The notes under the pieces are model-generated. The model worked only from the letters and a program-made list of their open reading frames with translations. It had not been told where the DNA came from and did no database searches. From positions 1 through 9,853 of the forward strand of contig JAEYAR010000156.1 in NCBI GenBank assembly GCA_023404715.1: a stretch of 9,853 nt of DNA. Direction: 5' to 3'. How positions within the stretch are numbered: position 1 is the first letter of the stretch; each line of letters starts with the position of its first letter. Made by a program: the position numbers and the translations under genes. The stretch comes from Bacillota bacterium (lineage in GTDB: Bacteria > Bacillota > Clostridia > Christensenellales > Aristaeellaceae). Shown here piece after piece: positions 6,674-9,853 of this stretch.

Positions 6674-8161
6674 ATGGCGCTCTATCTCGGGATCGATCTG
6701 GGTACGTCGGGCCTCAAAGCCGTCTTCATCGACGAAGCGGGCACGATCGTCGCCTCCGGCTATCGCGGGTACGGCATCGACATCCCCCAACCGGGCTATG
6801 CGGAGCAGGATCCGCAGGTCTGGTGGGCGTCGCTCTGCGCCGCTGTCCGCGAGGCGCTGAAAAGCGGCGCGGTAGCTCCTCGCGCGGTGGCGGGCATCGG
6901 CTTCTCCGGGCAAATGCACAGCACCGTGCTGCTGGATGCTAATGCGCGCGTGCTGCGCCCCGCCATCCTATGGTGCGATCAACGCGCGACGGGGGAAGCG
7001 CGGCGCATTCGCGAGTCCGTCGGCGCAGAGCGGCTGGGACGATGGGTGCAAAACACCGTCCATACCGGGTTTCAGGCTAGCACGCTCTGCTGGGTGCGCA
7101 AATGGGAGCCTGCGCTCTTCAAACAGGCCCGCCACGCGTTGCTGCCCAAGGATTATTTACGCCTGCGCATGACCGGCGAGATCGGGACGGACGCGACCGA
7201 CGCGGCCTCTACCCTGCTATTCGATTGCGCGCACTTTTGTTGGAGCGCCCCGCTGCTCGATGCGCTCGACATCGCGCCCTCGATCCTCCCCGCCCGGGTC
7301 GGCATGCCAAGCGATGTCGCGGGCTTTCTCACCGCGGAAGCGGCCGCCGAGACCGGCTTATGCGCGGGGACGCCCGTCGTCTTCGGCGGCGGCGACCAGC
7401 CGATGCAGGCCGTCGGCAACGGGATCTTCCATCCCGGCACCGCGTCGTTGACGCTGGGCACGGGCGGGCAGATCCTCCTGCCCATGGAGAGCGCGCGCTA
7501 TGACCCGCTGCTTCGCACGCATACGTTTTGCCACGCCTTGCCCGGCAGGTGGTATGCGATGGGCGCGACGCTGAGCGCCTGCCTCTCGCTCAACTGGTTT
7601 TTGGATCGCGTGCTATCCGGCCCGGATCTCGCGCTCGCGAACGAGGAGGCGGCGCGCGTCGCGCCCGGCAGCGACGGGCTCGTCTTCCTGCCCTACCTTA
7701 CCGGCGAGCGCACGCCCCACATGGACCCGCTCGCGCGCGGCGCGTTCTTCGGTCTGCAGCTCTCCCACAGCCGCGCCACGATGATCCGCGCCGTTCTGGA
7801 GGGCGTCGCCTATTCGCTGCGCGACGCGCTCGACGTGCTCACGCAGCTAAACCTCGGCGTGGAACGCATCGTGCTCGCAGGCGGCGGCGTCAAGTCGGCG
7901 CTGTGGGTGCAAATCCTGGCCGACGTCCTCGAACGGCCGCTCTACGCCACGCGCATGCGCGAGGAGGCGAGCGTCGGCGCTGCGATCTGCGCTATGGTCG
8001 GCACGGGCGCTTACCCCACGCTGGCCCAGGCCTGCTCGCGCATCGTCCGCTTGGAGGAGCGCCCCGTGCTTCCCTGTGATGCAAATCTCTGCGTCTACCG
8101 CGACCGGCTTCATACATTCCGCACGCTATATACGAGGACGAGCGATCTAAACCATACGTAG
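6674..8161 (+). CDS. xylB: FGGY-family carbohydrate kinase, xylulokinase-like
   Basis: This 495-residue cytoplasmic kinase is expected to phosphorylate a keto-pentose with ATP, feeding the pentose phosphate pathway. The N-terminal phosphate loop is GIDLGTSGLKAV (residues 6-17). The xylulokinase-type substrate motif is GIGFSGQMHSTVLLD (74-88), with RPAILWCDQR at 95-104. The probable catalytic base D241 sits in FGGGDQPMQAVGNG (237-250). The C-terminal FGGY signature and ATP site include FLPYLTGERTPHMDP (338-352) and LAGGGVKSALWVQILAD (401-417). AGGAG nine bases before the ATG fixes the start, 63 bases after the ROK stop with no promoter seen between them. Overall it looks closest to XylB, but SGQMHS replaces the usual SGQMHG. 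Next to a GH172 gene the real substrate could be D-ribulose or another ketose, so the symbol is provisional. Confidence 0.88.
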   Translation: MALYLGIDLGTSGLKAVFIDEAGTIVASGYRGYGIDIPQPGYAEQDPQVWWASLCAAVREALKSGAVAPRAVAGIGFSGQMHSTVLLDANARVLRPAILWCDQRATGEARRIRESVGAERLGRWVQNTVHTGFQASTLCWVRKWEPALFKQARHALLPKDYLRLRMTGEIGTDATDAASTLLFDCAHFCWSAPLLDALDIAPSILPARVGMPSDVAGFLTAEAAAETGLCAGTPVVFGGGDQPMQAVGNGIFHPGTASLTLGTGGQILLPMESARYDPLLRTHTFCHALPGRWYAMGATLSACLSLNWFLDRVLSGPDLALANEEAARVAPGSDGLVFLPYLTGERTPHMDPLARGAFFGLQLSHSRATMIRAVLEGVAYSLRDALDVLTQLNLGVERIVLAGGGVKSALWVQILADVLERPLYATRMREEASVGAAICAMVGTGAYPTLAQACSRIVRLEERPVLPCDANLCVYRDRLHTFRTLYTRTSDLNHT

Positions 8162-8192
8162 CGGCGCCGATATCGCTTAGGTTCAATACGTC

Positions 8193-8228
8193 AAAAGGCC
8201 ATGCATTCGCTCGAAATGCATGGCCTCT
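8193..8228 (-). terminator. Intrinsic terminator of the lipoprotein gene (GGCCATGC hairpin)
   Basis: AGGCCATGCATT (8196-8207) pairs perfectly with AATGCATGGCCT (8215-8226) around a 7-base loop. On the minus strand the stem is followed directly by TTTT, so it fits a terminator for the lipoprotein gene ending at 8241. On the plus strand it is followed by CTTAACGTCTGTTTT and may also end the kinase transcript. The core matches the hairpin at 584-615. Confidence 0.78.
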
Positions 8229-8240
8229 TAACGTCTGTTT

Positions 8241-8843
8241 TCAAGTAAGTCCGGCCTTGGAAAACATGACCGTCACAGCGTATACCTGCTCATACCCCTG
8301 ATTCATCAGGTTTTCAGGACTGAAATAGTAGGTCGTGCTACAGGATACAGGGATCTCCCTCGGCGCGACGATCTGCAGCGCCAGGGGAATTTCTTCATCC
8401 CACACGATCTTCGTCGCCGGCCCTTGGGCAAATCCGGTCGTGACGGACTCCTCGATCGGCCCCTCCTGTATATGCGCCTCGTTCTGATTGCTGATCATCC
8501 CCTGGCCTTGAACCGCCGTCCGAAAGCCGTCCGACAGCCTGCCGAACGTCAGGGCGAGCCGCCCTTCCTTCTCCTCAAGCGCGAATGCGCCGCCCCCAAC
8601 CGATTCCCAGGCGCCGTCGTCGCCTAGCCTATACGCCTGCGTTTGAATCTGTCCGGCGGGCGCTTCGAGCGCAAAATCGTACAGCGCCGCGTGGTGCTCC
8701 TTCATCAGTTGAAAGACGCCCTGCTCCTCCTTGGTAAGGTCCGCATGCATTATCTCCATAACCGCGGGCTTTTTCTGCGCATCGCAAGCGGATAGGAGCA
8801 GCAAAAGCGCCAGCGCGCAGAACAAATAAACCATCCGTTTCAT
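8241..8843 (-). CDS. Putative lipoprotein of unknown function
   Basis: This 200-residue predicted membrane-anchored lipoprotein has the signal peptide MKRMVYLFCALALLLLLSAC, ending in the lipobox LSAC with Cys20 as the lipid-modified residue. The mature part has an early acidic/basic stretch (DLTKEEQGVFQLMKEHH) and then a mixed beta-type sequence. I recognise no family or catalytic motif. The ATG at 8843 was chosen because GAGGG lies seven bases upstream. An in-frame ATG at 8870 would add nine residues but has no ribosome site and would push the signal peptide inward. It is a single gene between a convergent kinase and a divergent regulator. Nothing ties it to the sugar locus except position. 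Confidence 0.85.
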   Translation of the reverse strand: MKRMVYLFCALALLLLLSACDAQKKPAVMEIMHADLTKEEQGVFQLMKEHHAALYDFALEAPAGQIQTQAYRLGDDGAWESVGGGAFALEEKEGRLALTFGRLSDGFRTAVQGQGMISNQNEAHIQEGPIEESVTTGFAQGPATKIVWDEEIPLALQIVAPREIPVSCSTTYYFSPENLMNQGYEQVYAVTVMFSKAGLT

Positions 8844-8883
8844 TACGATCCCTCTTTCCTGTCGGAGCATTCTTTATTAAATA

Positions 8884-8908
8884 TATCGTATTCCAGGTAT
8901 AAACGATA
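8884..8908. repeat. Inverted repeat upstream of the lipoprotein gene
   Basis: TATCGT (8884-8889) and ACGATA (8903-8908) are inverted around a 13-base spacer, 41 bases upstream of the lipoprotein ATG. The region is AT-rich and should contain that gene's promoter, but I could not settle on clear -35/-10 boxes. It may be an operator; confidence is low. Confidence 0.3.
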
Positions 8909-8977
8909 GGTTATAATTGAAGACATGCCGCCTTCACCCCCGCCTCCGGTATGTTGCCCATAAATTTTTAATTCATT

Positions 8978-8993
8978 GTCCTATCAGTAGGAC
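8978..8993. promoter_or_regulatory. Short palindrome upstream of the XRE-type regulator gene
   Basis: GTCCTATCAGTAGGAC has perfect 6-base arms around TCAG. It lies about 69 bases before the regulator's ATG, just upstream of possible -10 boxes (TATACT at 9015-9020, TATAAA at 9027-9032). Small XRE regulators often control their own gene, so this is a candidate operator. No convincing -35 was found. Confidence 0.4.
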
Positions 8994-9061
8994 GCGCTTT
9001 ACTCACTTAGGCTGTATACTTTATGGTATAAAACATGCATTTAAGATACGAGGAGCAAACA

Positions 9062-9391
9062 ATGAACAGTGTACGTTTAGGGGAACGCATCTCTCACGCA
9101 CGTCATGAGATTCATCTATCGATAGAAGATGCCGCCGACCGGGCAAATATCTCCGCAGCCTATTTTTATCAAATCGAATCGGGGAATCGCATACCTCATC
9201 TACCAGTTTTTATAAGAATATGTAATACGCTGTGTGTGACACCTACCCACCTTCTCGCTGATGAACTTGAGCTCAATGAATCGGATCCCTACCGGCGCGC
9301 ATGTAACGCGCTTCTTCGAGCATCTCCATTACAGCTGCAAATGATTATCGCAATGCTCGATTCGATTAACGAAATCGAAAGAAAACCTTAA
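9062..9391 (+). CDS. XRE/Cro-CI-type helix-turn-helix DNA-binding protein
   Basis: This small DNA-binding protein of 109 residues has an HTH_3 domain at about residues 6-62: LGERISHARHEIHLSIEDAA, then ANISAAYFYQIESGNRIPHL and LCVTPTHLLADEL. A short helical tail (about 70-105) may mediate dimer contacts. The start at 9062 is preferred because GAGGAG lies seven bases upstream. An in-frame ATG at 9035 has no such site. Codon use (ATA, AGA, TGT, AAT) and base composition are clearly AT-richer than the surrounding sugar locus, suggesting separate origin or transfer. No partner (toxin, integrase, phage gene) is visible, so its target is unknown. Confidence 0.88.
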   Translation: MNSVRLGERISHARHEIHLSIEDAADRANISAAYFYQIESGNRIPHLPVFIRICNTLCVTPTHLLADELELNESDPYRRACNALLRASPLQLQMIIAMLDSINEIERKP

Positions 9392-9501
9392 ACGCATGCA
9401 TCCCCTTCAGCGCCCAATGTCATTCACTTATCGCAAAAAATAATACTGCACACATGCAGGGGCCCGCCCGTAGCCTAGCGCACATACGTGCAATGCCATT
9501 T

Positions 9502-9546
9502 AAAAAGCCGGTAATGTCGAAGTCCTCGGCATCGTCTGCTTTTTTT
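9502..9546. terminator. Bidirectional intrinsic terminator
   Basis: An inner stem ATGTCGA (9514-9520) pairs with TCGGCAT (9526-9532), including one G-U pair, around the loop AGTCC. An outer stem of AAAAAGC (9502-9508) with GCTTTTT (9538-9544) extends it, giving T runs on both strands. It lies between the XRE gene (+) and the nuclease-like gene (-) and can end both transcripts. Confidence 0.7.
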
Positions 9547-9584
9547 GATTGCATGCGGTCTGTGTGCGCGCAAAACCAATCGCC

Positions 9585-9853
9585 TCAAGCTTCGTCTAGC
9601 TTCTCGCAGACCACGCCGCACCGCTTTTTACAGAACGCGATCCCGTAGGCGAGGATGTTCTCCCTCCCGTCGCTTCGCAGCCGCTCGTCGTACCTGCGCG
9701 CCTTGATCTGCGCCATCGCCCTTTCGCACGCCTCGCCCAGACCCGCGATGCTCGCCGCGTACTTCACCTCGATCACGATCCCCGCGTCCGGATCCTCCGG
9801 CTCGATCAATATGTCGCTGAATCCCTCGCCCGATTCCGCGTTGGATAGGATCA
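9585..9853 (-). CDS. PD-(D/E)XK nuclease-superfamily protein, C-terminal part (5' end beyond window)
   Basis: The minus-strand frame is open from the window edge to the TGA at 9585-9587, giving 88 visible residues. The segment GEGFSDILIEPEDPDAGIVIEVKYA, given as GFSDILIEP and IVIEVKY, carries the PD-(D/E)XK active-site pattern: D in FSD, then E-V-K. AMAQIKARRYDE and ILAYGIAFCKKRCGV follow. This layout matches the C-terminal nuclease-like domain (PDDEXK_9 type) usually fused to an AAA-ATPase-like domain in proteins very common in gut Clostridia and Bacteroides. The ATPase part would be outside the window. The biological role of these proteins is not established. Confidence 0.8.
   Translation of the reverse strand, partial: ILSNAESGEGFSDILIEPEDPDAGIVIEVKYAASIAGLGEACERAMAQIKARRYDERLRSDGRENILAYGIAFCKKRCGVVCEKLDEA

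Noticed and set aside
643..6919. Many long open frames antisense or out of frame to the transporter, GH172, ROK and kinase genes (for example 2946-3902 +, 4184-5014 +, 5957-6919 -)
   Set aside because: They are Arg/Pro/Ala/His-rich, lack ribosome sites and domains, and lie opposite well-supported genes. High GC content removes stop codons from the other frames.
1..9853. CRISPR arrays, tRNA or rRNA genes, insertion sequences, phage attachment sites
   Set aside because: No regularly spaced repeats, transposase-like frames, terminal inverted repeats or tRNA-like cloverleaf sequences were seen in the intergenic regions.

Overview
The window is a GC-rich bacterial segment, most likely from a gut-type Clostridia (Bacillota). 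The basis is the style of the solute-binding protein signal peptide, strong GGAGG ribosome sites, consensus TTGACA-N17-TATAAT promoters, a CUT1 sugar transporter without its own ATPase, and a ROK-type repressor. Assignment below class level is not possible from sequence alone.

Layout. Bases 1-447 hold the C-terminal end of an AraC-family regulator (+). A convergent boundary with a perfect 13-bp hairpin (584-615) follows. From 678 to 5059 runs a four-gene minus-strand operon, in transcription order: a GH172/DUF2961 glycoside hydrolase, an extracellular solute-binding protein, a MalF-like permease and a MalG-like permease. From 5396 to 8161 run two plus-strand genes, a ROK repressor and an FGGY xylulokinase-type carbohydrate kinase. 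The 336-base divergent region (5060-5395) carries one consensus promoter in each direction. Just downstream of each -10 lies the same TTAATTAAT element, a strong candidate for the operator through which the ROK protein controls both units. A second convergent boundary with a GGCCATGC hairpin (8193-8228) separates the kinase from a minus-strand lipoprotein of unknown function (8241-8843). A small, AT-richer stretch then encodes a 109-residue XRE-type DNA-binding protein (9062-9391), followed by a bidirectional terminator. The window ends in the C-terminal part of a minus-strand PD-(D/E)XK nuclease-like protein (9585 to the edge).

How it works together (inference). The binding protein and two permeases import an oligosaccharide, powered by a shared MsmX/MsmK-type ATPase encoded elsewhere. 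The GH172 enzyme has no signal peptide and would cleave the sugar in the cytoplasm. GH172 members characterised so far act on alpha-D-fructofuranosides or D-arabinofuranosides. The FGGY kinase next door favours a pentulose, hence a D-arabinose to D-ribulose or related route, although fructose cannot be excluded. The binding-protein cistron is bracketed by a STAB-SD-like GAAAGGAGG upstream and a GC-rich stem-loop downstream. That arrangement would let a processed, stable transcript supply extra binding protein.

The most interesting items are the GH172-transporter-ROK-kinase locus, the mirrored operator pair, the STAB-SD/stem-loop bracket, and the two related GGCCATGC hairpins at convergent gene ends.
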